From assembly GCA_020635915.1 (NCBI GenBank), contig JACJYU010000005.1, positions 1-64,000 on the forward strand: DNA of 64,000 bases, in the 5' to 3' direction. This document shows positions 25,856-33,187 of this stretch, piece after piece. The notes beneath the pieces are model-generated. The model saw only the letters and a program-made list of their open reading frames with translations. It did no database searches and was not told the DNA's origin. The position numbers and the translations under genes were made by a program. The stretch's first letter is position 1. Every line of letters starts with the position of its first letter. This DNA is from Flammeovirgaceae bacterium. Lineage in GTDB: Bacteria; Bacteroidota; Bacteroidia; Cytophagales; Cyclobacteriaceae.

Positions 25856-27898
25856 ATGAAAAAACCGGCTTTCCTGGCATTATTTATTTTCTTTTCCATT
25901 GTTTCCCACGGGCAAACCCCCTTTACCGATAGCCTGGCCACCCGTTTTTTGGATGAGTTGGTGGTCACCGGCCAATTTGAACCCCAGTCTGCCAAAAAGT
26001 CGGTGTATACGGTGCGCACCATTCCCATGGAAGTAATCCAGGCGCGGGGGGCCACCAAACTGGAAGACGTGCTGAACACGGAATTGAACGTGCGCTTTTC
26101 CCAGGACCAGGCCCTAGGGGGCTCCAACCTTTCCTTGCAAGGCCTCTCTGGGCAAAATGTGAAAGTGCTCATCGATGGGGTGCCCATGGTGGGGAGGCAG
26201 GGCACCACCAATGAAGTCAACATCAACCAGATCAACCCGCAATCGGTGGAGCGGATCGAAATCGTGGAAGGGCCAATGTCGGTCGTATATGGTGCGGATG
26301 CCCTGGCAGGCGTCATCAACATTATCACCAAAAAAGAAGTGGACGGCACGTGGGGCATTAACGCAAAAGTGCAGGAGGAAACGGCAGGCAAGGAATATGG
26401 TGCCGATGAGGGGGTCCACAACAGGAGCGTGAGCGGTGGGTATTCCTGGAAGAAGATGTACGCCCACCTCGACCTCGGCCGGAACAATTTTAGGGGATGG
26501 CAGGGAACGGCCACGGGCCGCGACAAACAATGGCAGCCCAAGGAACAGTGGCTGGCCGGTGGGTTGCTGGGATGGAAGTCGGAAAAAAGCGATGTGTACT
26601 ACCGGTTGGACTACCTCAACGAAAATATTTACAATCCGGGCCTCTTTGAAGGGAACGAGGCCCTGGACCAGGAATATATTACCAACAGGTTTATGCACCA
26701 GGTCCAGGGGTCGCACGAATTTTCCGACAGGCTAAGCGCCAATGGTGCCGTTGCCTACACTCAGTATTCGCGAAAAACCCAAACCAGCACTGTAAACAAA
26801 ACCACCGGTGACAAGCGCCTGGCACTTGGCCAGGGCCTGCAGGACATCACGCGGTTCAATGGCATGACGGCCAGGGGCACTTTTCAGTATAAAGCAAACG
26901 GCAAAGTGGCCATTCAGCCCGGCTTTGAGGTTAACCTTGAGCAAGGCGAAGGCGGCAGGATACAATCGGGGACCCAAAATATAAATGATTATGCTTTTTT
27001 TGGGTCCGTGGAATGGGAAATTGTGAAAGGCCTGCAAATAAGGCCGGGCATTAGGGTGGTGCACAATTCGGTATATAAAGCGCCCCCGGCCATTCCATCC
27101 ATCAATTCAAAATTGATTTTGTCCAGGCGCCACGACCTGCGGGTTTCTTATGGCAGGGGGTTCCGGGCGCCTTCGCTGAGGGAGCTCTATTTCGACTTCT
27201 TTGACGCCAGCCATGCCATAGAAGGCAACCAGGACTTGAAAGCGGAACTATCGCACAGCTATAACGCCTCGTGGCACTGGCAGGTGGTGGACAATGACCG
27301 GCTGCGCTACAGCACCAGCCTGGGCGCCTTTTACAATACCGTGGAGAACATGATCGGGTTTGGGCAAAAGCCCGGCAATATATTGATCACCACCTATCTG
27401 AACATTGACCGGTACAAGACCAAAGGCGCCACCCTGAGGAACAACCTGAAAATGGGCAAATTTACCGCCTCGTTGGGGCTTTCATACATTGGCCGGTACA
27501 ACCAATACCTCGAAAGCGCCAACGACCTGGACGAATTTACGTGGTCGCCAGAAGTCATTACCACCTTAAGTTACAAAGTGCCGAAGGCCGGCCTTATCCT
27601 TTCCCTCTACCACAAATATACCGGGGCAACGCCCTATTATGAGATTGCCGATGTGGATGGGGCCCAAACGGTGAGGTTGGCGACAATAAGCGGATTCCAC
27701 TGGGCCGACTTTAGCGTTCAAAAAGACCTGCTCAAGGATTTTATACTCACCGCAGGCGTTCGCAACCTTTTCGATGTCACCAACATCAACAACACCTCCA
27801 TTGACGGGGGCGTCCATACATCGGGAGGCAGCCGGGCCATTGGCTATGGGCGCTCTTATTTCCTGGGCATTTCCTATTCTTTAAACAACTACAATTAA
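25856..27898 (+). CDS. TonB-dependent outer-membrane receptor, heme/iron type
   Basis: A 680-residue receptor with a signal peptide (about 1-20, ending SHGQ). The TonB-box-like stretch is FLDELVVTGQ, the plug domain is at about 45-150 (ARGATKLEDVLNTELNVRF and later VYGADALAGVINIITKKE), and a 22-strand-type barrel follows ending SYSLNNYN. FRAPSLRELYFDF matches the conserved FRAP-type motif of heme, hemoglobin and colicin I receptors. There is no N-terminal carboxypeptidase-regulatory domain, so this is not a SusC protein. The start was moved to 25856 for the signal peptide. HmuY follows 29 bases later. Confidence 0.92.
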   Translation: MKKPAFLALFIFFSIVSHGQTPFTDSLATRFLDELVVTGQFEPQSAKKSVYTVRTIPMEVIQARGATKLEDVLNTELNVRFSQDQALGGSNLSLQGLSGQNVKVLIDGVPMVGRQGTTNEVNINQINPQSVERIEIVEGPMSVVYGADALAGVINIITKKEVDGTWGINAKVQEETAGKEYGADEGVHNRSVSGGYSWKKMYAHLDLGRNNFRGWQGTATGRDKQWQPKEQWLAGGLLGWKSEKSDVYYRLDYLNENIYNPGLFEGNEALDQEYITNRFMHQVQGSHEFSDRLSANGAVAYTQYSRKTQTSTVNKTTGDKRLALGQGLQDITRFNGMTARGTFQYKANGKVAIQPGFEVNLEQGEGGRIQSGTQNINDYAFFGSVEWEIVKGLQIRPGIRVVHNSVYKAPPAIPSINSKLILSRRHDLRVSYGRGFRAPSLRELYFDFFDASHAIEGNQDLKAELSHSYNASWHWQVVDNDRLRYSTSLGAFYNTVENMIGFGQKPGNILITTYLNIDRYKTKGATLRNNLKMGKFTASLGLSYIGRYNQYLESANDLDEFTWSPEVITTLSYKVPKAGLILSLYHKYTGATPYYEIADVDGAQTVRLATISGFHWADFSVQKDLLKDFILTAGVRNLFDVTNINNTSIDGGVHTSGGSRAIGYGRSYFLGISYSLNNYN

Positions 27899-27927
27899 TT
27901 TATATACAACCAAACCATACGTAAACC

Positions 27928-29349
27928 ATGTCAAATTTCTTTAAATATGTTTTCTTAAGTGCGTTCGTTATTGGGCTTTCCTCATGTGAAGAAGAGTTGA
28001 AACTGCCCGACAACACCATCCAGTTTGAATCCGGCCAGCTGGGGTTTGCTTCAAACGAAACCGAGCTGACCATAAACGTTAATTTTTCAAGGGAAACTTC
28101 CAACGAAGGTGCAATTGAAATAACCGCAGAGCCGACCGGTGTGGAGTACGGGGCCCAGTTTACCACCGAGCCCGCCATGGTAGGCAACAAATTGACCATT
28201 CCCGTGGCCGCAGGCGCAACGGGCATTTCGTTTAAAATCATCAAGCCCGGTGGGGTGGTATTTTTGGGCGATGAACAAATAAAATTTTTGCTGTCCACCA
28301 ATGTTGAAGGATTGGTGATAGACGGCAATTCGGAGCTTCTGCTCACCTTTGCCGAGCTCATTGCCACCTCCGGTGCCATAGACATCAACGGTGGCGGTGC
28401 CAACTACCCCAACAAGGTGTTTATTGATTTCAGTGCCAACCGGCAGGCCGCGGTCGACCGGACAACCTGGGACCTTGGGTTTAGCTCGGGCGGGGACTTT
28501 AGGGCGGTCCTCAATTCCTCCAATGGCATGATGGCCATGGCCCTCGACAAAACCGATCTTAATGCCGTGACGGCCGCGGATACCATTGGCATGGGGGCAA
28601 TGCTCTCCCACGATGCCGTATTTGCCGCCATCAACCTGCCTACGCCCCCTTCCTGGGTACCTGACGCCATCAACTGGATTGATGACCCCAGCGGGGACCT
28701 GGCCAAGACTGCCATAGCCGGGGTGTCGGCAACGGCCAGTGAGAACAAGGTTTATATTGTGAACAGGGGCAGCGGCCCCGGCACACCTTCCGTCCCGCTG
28801 GGTTGGAAAAAGATAAGGATCATCAGGAACGGGACGGGCTACACCTTGCAATATGCCGATATTGCCGCCACTACCTTTTCGGAAGTCCAGGTCACCAAGG
28901 ATACGGACCATTCATTTCAATACGTGAGCTTTGCCACCGGTGTGGTGGAGGCGGAACCGGCCACGGCACGGTGGGACATTGCCTGGACAGGCTTTTCCAA
29001 TGCGACCAACTTCGGGGCGGGCCCTGTGCCCTATTATTTTCAGGATTTTATTTTGCAAAATACGGCCGGGGTGGAAACGGCCCAAGTGCTTACTGCCGAT
29101 ATAGCCTATGAGGATTTTACCGAGGCAAACCTGGGTGGAACAACCTTTAGCGATGCACGGACCAACATTGGTTCCAGTTGGAGGTCCGGTGGCGGCCCCG
29201 GTGGCGGCCCATCACTTAAGACCGACCGTTTTTATGTCGTCAAGGATGCTGACGATAATTATTACAAAGTGAGGTTTACCGCACTGACCATAGGGGGCGA
29301 GCGGGGCAAACCAAAATTGGAGTACGATATCGTGAAAAACGGAAAATAA
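27928..29349 (+). CDS. HmuY-family heme-binding lipoprotein
   Basis: A 473-residue lipoprotein with a lipobox (FVIGLSSC, about residue 20). The N-terminal part (about 25-145) is beta-rich and Calx-beta/DUF-like. A HmuY-type domain follows, with the diagnostic TTWDLGFSSGGDFRAVLNSS near residue 175 and RWDIAWTGFSNAT near 350. HmuY proteins capture heme from host or free hemoproteins and pass it to the TonB receptor. It is the second gene of the uptake operon and is followed by a strong terminator. The Gly-rich stretch WRSGGGPGGGPS lies near the end. Confidence 0.88.
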   Translation: MSNFFKYVFLSAFVIGLSSCEEELKLPDNTIQFESGQLGFASNETELTINVNFSRETSNEGAIEITAEPTGVEYGAQFTTEPAMVGNKLTIPVAAGATGISFKIIKPGGVVFLGDEQIKFLLSTNVEGLVIDGNSELLLTFAELIATSGAIDINGGGANYPNKVFIDFSANRQAAVDRTTWDLGFSSGGDFRAVLNSSNGMMAMALDKTDLNAVTAADTIGMGAMLSHDAVFAAINLPTPPSWVPDAINWIDDPSGDLAKTAIAGVSATASENKVYIVNRGSGPGTPSVPLGWKKIRIIRNGTGYTLQYADIAATTFSEVQVTKDTDHSFQYVSFATGVVEAEPATARWDIAWTGFSNATNFGAGPVPYYFQDFILQNTAGVETAQVLTADIAYEDFTEANLGGTTFSDARTNIGSSWRSGGGPGGGPSLKTDRFYVVKDADDNYYKVRFTALTIGGERGKPKLEYDIVKNGK

Positions 29350-29369
29350 AATACGGATAGGGTAAAAGG

Positions 29370-29408
29370 AACGGCAGCCAGTACGAAGTATGGGCTGCCG
29401 TTCTTGCT
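29370..29408 (+). terminator. Rho-independent terminator after the HmuY gene
   Basis: AACGGCAGCC (29370-29379) pairs with GGCTGCCGTT (29393-29402) across a 13-base loop, followed by a T-rich CTTGCTTT. It lies 20 bases after the HmuY stop codon and closes the uptake operon. Confidence 0.75.
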
Positions 29409-29581
29409 TTATGTTGGTTTTAGTGGCCTTCCCGCACCCTTTCAAGGTGCCCTCTCGGAATTTAAGATGCTGTGCGGAAGTTGCCAGCAGGGCGATGCAC
29501 AAAAGTGGCTTGGGACAGCTTTAAAACCTGGGTTTTTATTGGGGGTTAGCAGCAGCTAGCTTGTGGTGCATCGTGGCCTTT

Positions 29582-29885
29582 TTAAATCTTTAGCTTTCTT
29601 GGGTCTTGACGGGTGTCAAACAGTGTCACGATTTTTATTATATCTGTGGATGTATATAATAAATAACCGTTTGTTTGGTTTGTACAGATCGTCTCACATT
29701 ATTTTTTTTTATTAGACATTGGAAAAAGCCTTGGGTTTGCTAAAATTAAGAGCCAGCCTTTTATCCAATTTCCGAACAAAGTTCCGAACTTCCTTTTCTG
29801 CCCAGTTTTCTTGGAGGTAAGCAATTACCTTTTGAAGGTCAAGGGTGGCTCTTTCGGACCATTGTAGCTTATAGCCACTTCTCAT
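29582..29885 (-). pseudogene. Decayed ParE/RelE-type toxin
   Basis: The intact frame gives about 57 residues starting MRSGYKLQWSERATLDLQKV, the N-terminal half of a ParE-like toxin, then TAA TAA at 29714-29709 beside a nine-base A run. After one frame change the sequence continues as NNVRRSVQTKQTVIYYI. After a second change, near 29640, it reads IKIVTLFDTRQDPRKLKI and stops at 29582. That ending is the conserved C terminus of ParE toxins, so the gene was once full length (about 100 residues) and is now broken by two frameshifts. The shortened product should lack the C-terminal strand needed for activity. Confidence 0.8.
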
Positions 29886-30120
29886 AGATTTTCCTTGCTT
29901 CACTGTGTGGTTTTACCCTTCCCGCCTTAATGTCTTCAAGTCCTTTTTCAATTGCATTTTTTTCATCATCAGAAATTTGATCCCACCAGTCTAATTCTGA
30001 TTTATTGTCCTTTAGCATTTTAAGCCTTTCAATTGAAGTTTCATCCTTTAAGGTTGTAACCCACTTGATAATTTCGAGCTTTTCCTTTTCAAGGCTATGT
30101 TCTTGTGTTTTGCTTTTCAT
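29869..30120 (-). CDS. Antitoxin of a ParE-type module (addiction-module family)
   Basis: An 83-residue acidic helical protein ending EKGLEDIKAGRVKPHSEARK then IYEKWL, which is the pattern of the short addiction-module antitoxins (Unstab_antitox-like). It precedes and overlaps the toxin gene by 17 bases, the usual order and coupling. The antitoxin frame is intact while its toxin is broken. Base composition here is more AT-rich than in the flanks, consistent with transfer. A TAAATTTG element lies 7 bases before the start (30128-30135). Confidence 0.78.
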   Translation of the reverse strand: MKSKTQEHSLEKEKLEIIKWVTTLKDETSIERLKMLKDNKSELDWWDQISDDEKNAIEKGLEDIKAGRVKPHSEARKIYEKWL

Positions 30121-30368
30121 AATATCTCAAATTTAAACATTTTTTGCCCCTATGCCATGGTGTCCAAAGACTGGCTAAAATGAGTATGCCCTTTCAGTTT
30201 TGCTTTATTGGTTCACCCTTTTCACATGGGTTTGTTGGCATGTCATGCCGGTTGCCCCAGGTCTAATTGCACCTTTAATTGCTTTCGCGAGCATTGATGG
30301 TTCCCATAAAACATGAAGGAAAATACCCGGGAAACGGCTATACATGCGCGGGAAACCTCGCCCCAAGG

Positions 30369-31322
30369 TTAGGCAATGCCCTTGATCTCAACGATACGTT
30401 TGTTCTTGGGCCTGTACATGTTTTTCGGGACCGTGGCCAGCACCTCCTGCCGCAGGGCCGTTATCAACCTTTTTTTTAGGTAGTTGCGGTGGGTCACCAG
30501 GCTTACCTCCCTCACCGGTGCCGGTGGCCTGAAATGGTGGATGAGCAATTTTTGTTTGGGGGCCAGGTCACGGGTGGCCAGTTCCGGCAGTATGGTGATG
30601 CCGTCATCGAGTTCCACCATCTTGCGCAATGTATCGATCGAGCCGGCTTCATACTGGAAGGGTTTCTCCTCCCGGGTGGCTTTACGGAGTTGGCACAGGT
30701 TAAGGATTTGCGAACGGAAACAATGGCCTTCCTCCAGTAGCCACAGCTTTTTCACATCTATGTCATGGGCGAGCACGTAGGCCTTTTTGCTAAGCGCATT
30801 GGCCCGCGAAACGTAAGCCACAAATTCTTCATAAAACATGGGGGCTTCCTGTATGGAAGGGTCATGTAGTGGCGTTACCAAAATGCCCACGTCAGCGGTG
30901 CCCTTTTTCAGTGCCTCAATGATGACATCGGTGGTCAGTTCCGTTACCCTGAGTTGTATTTTGGGGTATTTTTTGGAAAAATTCCTTAGGAACAAGGGAA
31001 TGAGGTAAGGGGCGAGGGTGGGGATGATGGCAATCTTCAGCTCCCCTTCAAAGGAATTTTTTTTGGCCTGGATGATCTCTTCCAGATAACCTTTTTCATG
31101 GAGCACTTTCCTGGCTTGCCGGATGAGCTCCCCGCCTGTTTCCGTGGGGACCACCGGCTGTTTGCTCCGGTCAAAAATCCTTACGCCCAATTCTTCCTCG
31201 GCCTTTTGAATTTGCATGCTTAAGGTAGGCTGGCTGACATGACATTTTTCGGCAGCCGTGGAGAAATGCCGGTAGGTATCCACGGCCACGATATACTCCA
31301 GTTGCACCAGGCTAATATTCAT
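30369..31322 (-). CDS. oxyR: OxyR-type LysR regulator, hydrogen peroxide sensor
   Basis: A 317-residue LysR-type regulator. Residues 1-60 hold the winged helix-turn-helix (LVQLEYIVAVDTYRHFSTAA, then EKCHVSQPTLSMQI). The effector domain carries the two redox cysteines in EEGHCFRSQILNLC, which form the OxyR disulfide on peroxide exposure; the spacing matches E. coli Cys199/Cys208. It is divergent from the catalase gene, with a predicted operator between them. The C-terminal extension (about residues 295-317) is basic. Confidence 0.93.
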   Translation of the reverse strand: MNISLVQLEYIVAVDTYRHFSTAAEKCHVSQPTLSMQIQKAEEELGVRIFDRSKQPVVPTETGGELIRQARKVLHEKGYLEEIIQAKKNSFEGELKIAIIPTLAPYLIPLFLRNFSKKYPKIQLRVTELTTDVIIEALKKGTADVGILVTPLHDPSIQEAPMFYEEFVAYVSRANALSKKAYVLAHDIDVKKLWLLEEGHCFRSQILNLCQLRKATREEKPFQYEAGSIDTLRKMVELDDGITILPELATRDLAPKQKLLIHHFRPPAPVREVSLVTHRNYLKKRLITALRQEVLATVPKNMYRPKNKRIVEIKGIA

Positions 31323-31418
31323 ATAGGGATTGGTTTTTCAATGGCCATTGGCCCGGGATTTTATTGAGGCATCCATTTGCCGGTTGCTGCAGTGGGCATT
31401 ATGGGCATTTTTATGGCA

Positions 31419-31454
31419 ATAAATATAATCTATGGCAAGATAGAAAATATTGAT
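31419..31454 (+). promoter_or_regulatory. Predicted OxyR operator between oxyR and katA
   Basis: The sequence reads ATAA-N7-CTAT-N6-ATAG-N7-TGAT. It follows the classical OxyR pattern ATAG-N7-CTAT-N7-ATAG-N7-CTAT with both inner half-sites exact and a one-base shorter centre. It lies 97 bases upstream of oxyR and 166 bases upstream of katA, consistent with control of both. The rest of the 297-base gap shows nothing else definite. Confidence 0.6.
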
Positions 31455-31619
31455 TTGATTTATAATTGGTTGGGGGATAACTTGAAGGAAAATGACAGGC
31501 CATTGCCAACCACCAGGAAATAAACCAAGAACGATGTCAAACCGCATGCAATGACATTGCACCCCCTGGCGAAATACTGACTGGCGGTTCCATATGGCCA
31601 CTTAAAAAAAAATTAACAT

Positions 31620-33128
31620 ATGAAAGACCCAAAAAAGAAATTGACCACCTCCTCAGGCAGCCCCTATGTAGCGCATGAAGACACCATGTCGGTGGGCCCC
31701 AGGGGCCCGCTGTTGTTGCAAGACTATATCTTTCACGAAAAGATGGCCCACTTCAACAGGGAAAGGATACCCGAGCGTGTGGTGCACGCAAAAGGGTCGG
31801 GGGCCTACGGCACCTTCACGGTTACCCATGACATCTCCCAATACACCAAGGCAAAAGTTTTCAACAAGGTGGGAAAAAAGACCAGGGTGTTTGTGCGGTT
31901 TTCGACAGTCGGGGGCGAAAAAGGGTCTGCGGACACGGAAAGGGACCCCCGTGGGTTTGCCGTGAAGTTTTATACGGAAGAAGGCAACTGGGATTTGGTG
32001 GGCAACAATACCCCCGTCTTTTTTATCAAAGACCCCAAGAAGTTTGACGATTTTATCCACACTCAAAAAAGGGACCCTAAAACAAACTGCAAAAGCCCAA
32101 ACATGCTATGGGACTATTGGTCGCTCAATCCAGAGAGCCTTCACCAGGTAATGATCCTCATGTCCGACCGCGGCACGCCCTATTCCTACCGGCACATGAA
32201 CGGCTACGGCAGCCACACTTTTTCATTTTTGAACAAGGACAATGAAAGGTTTTGGGTAAAGTTCCATTTTAAGACCGTGCAGGGGATAAAGAACTTTACG
32301 GATGCGGAGGCCACGGCCATGAAAGGCAAAGACCCTGACTGGGCACAGCGCGATTTGGTGGAAAGCATAGAAAAGGTGGAATATCCCAAGTGGAAGCTGA
32401 AGGTGCAAATCATGCCCGAAGCGGAGGCCAAAAGCTATCGGTGGAACCCGTTTGACCTGACCAAGGTATGGCCGCACAAAGATTACCCGCTGATGGAGGT
32501 GGGGGAGATGGAGCTGAACGAAGTGCCGGCCAATTATTTTGCTGACGTGGAGCAGTCCGCCTTTGCCCCCGCACATGTGGTGGACGGCATTGGCTACTCC
32601 CCTGACAAGATGTTGCAAGGCCGCCTTCTGTCCTATCCGGATGCGCACCGCTACCGCCTGGGGGCGAATTATGAACAACTCCCCGTAAACCGGTGCCCCT
32701 ATATGGTAAACAACTACCAGCGTGATGGGGCCATGCGGGTGGATGGCAATGGTGGAAGCAGCCCCAATTATTTTCCCAACAGTTTTGACGATATCACCGT
32801 GGACACCAGTTATAAACAGCCGGCCTGGGAGTTGGAGTCCAATGTGGCCGACTGGTACGACAGGAACGCGGAAGGTGAGAATGACCACTTCACACAACCG
32901 GGAGACCTCTTCCGCCTGATGGATGATCAAAACAAGAAAAATACCATAAGCAACATAGTGGGGGCAATGAGCGGGATCTCCGGGCCGAAGAAGCAGGAAA
33001 TCACCCACCGCCAACTTTGCCATTGGTATAGGGCGGACGAAAATTTAGGCATGGCAGTGGCCAAAGGATTGGGGGTAAATATTGACGAGGTGTTAAAATC
33101 GTTGAAAGGCCACCCGGCAAAAGCCTAG
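31620..33128 (+). CDS. katA: Heme catalase, small-subunit clade
   Basis: A 502-residue monofunctional catalase (2 H2O2 to 2 H2O and O2). The distal histidine is in RIPERVVHAKGSGAYGTF, the distal Asn in the DLVGNNTPVFFIKD region, and the proximal heme Tyr in RLLSYPDAHRYRLG. The length is that of small-subunit clade 3 enzymes, with no C-terminal flavodoxin-like domain and no signal peptide. It is divergent from oxyR and closed by a terminator. Confidence 0.95.
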   Translation: MKDPKKKLTTSSGSPYVAHEDTMSVGPRGPLLLQDYIFHEKMAHFNRERIPERVVHAKGSGAYGTFTVTHDISQYTKAKVFNKVGKKTRVFVRFSTVGGEKGSADTERDPRGFAVKFYTEEGNWDLVGNNTPVFFIKDPKKFDDFIHTQKRDPKTNCKSPNMLWDYWSLNPESLHQVMILMSDRGTPYSYRHMNGYGSHTFSFLNKDNERFWVKFHFKTVQGIKNFTDAEATAMKGKDPDWAQRDLVESIEKVEYPKWKLKVQIMPEAEAKSYRWNPFDLTKVWPHKDYPLMEVGEMELNEVPANYFADVEQSAFAPAHVVDGIGYSPDKMLQGRLLSYPDAHRYRLGANYEQLPVNRCPYMVNNYQRDGAMRVDGNGGSSPNYFPNSFDDITVDTSYKQPAWELESNVADWYDRNAEGENDHFTQPGDLFRLMDDQNKKNTISNIVGAMSGISGPKKQEITHRQLCHWYRADENLGMAVAKGLGVNIDEVLKSLKGHPAKA

Positions 33129-33146
33129 TTTGGTTAAGGTGGGCCC

Positions 33147-33187
33147 AGCCCTGGTTTCGCGTGAGGCCAGGGCTGTTCCTTTTTTTA
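33147..33187 (+). terminator. Rho-independent terminator after katA
   Basis: AGCCCTGG (33147-33154) pairs with CCAGGGCT (33167-33174) across 12 bases, followed by GTTCC and a run of T. The T run overlaps the stop codon of the convergent dnaX tau frame. Confidence 0.75.

Noticed and set aside
28087..28911. 274-residue open frame opposite the HmuY gene
   Set aside because: It is the reverse-strand shadow of a well-supported lipoprotein and has no domain or signal.
32223..33023. 266-residue open frame opposite catalase
   Set aside because: It is antisense to a well-conserved catalase and is a codon-bias shadow.
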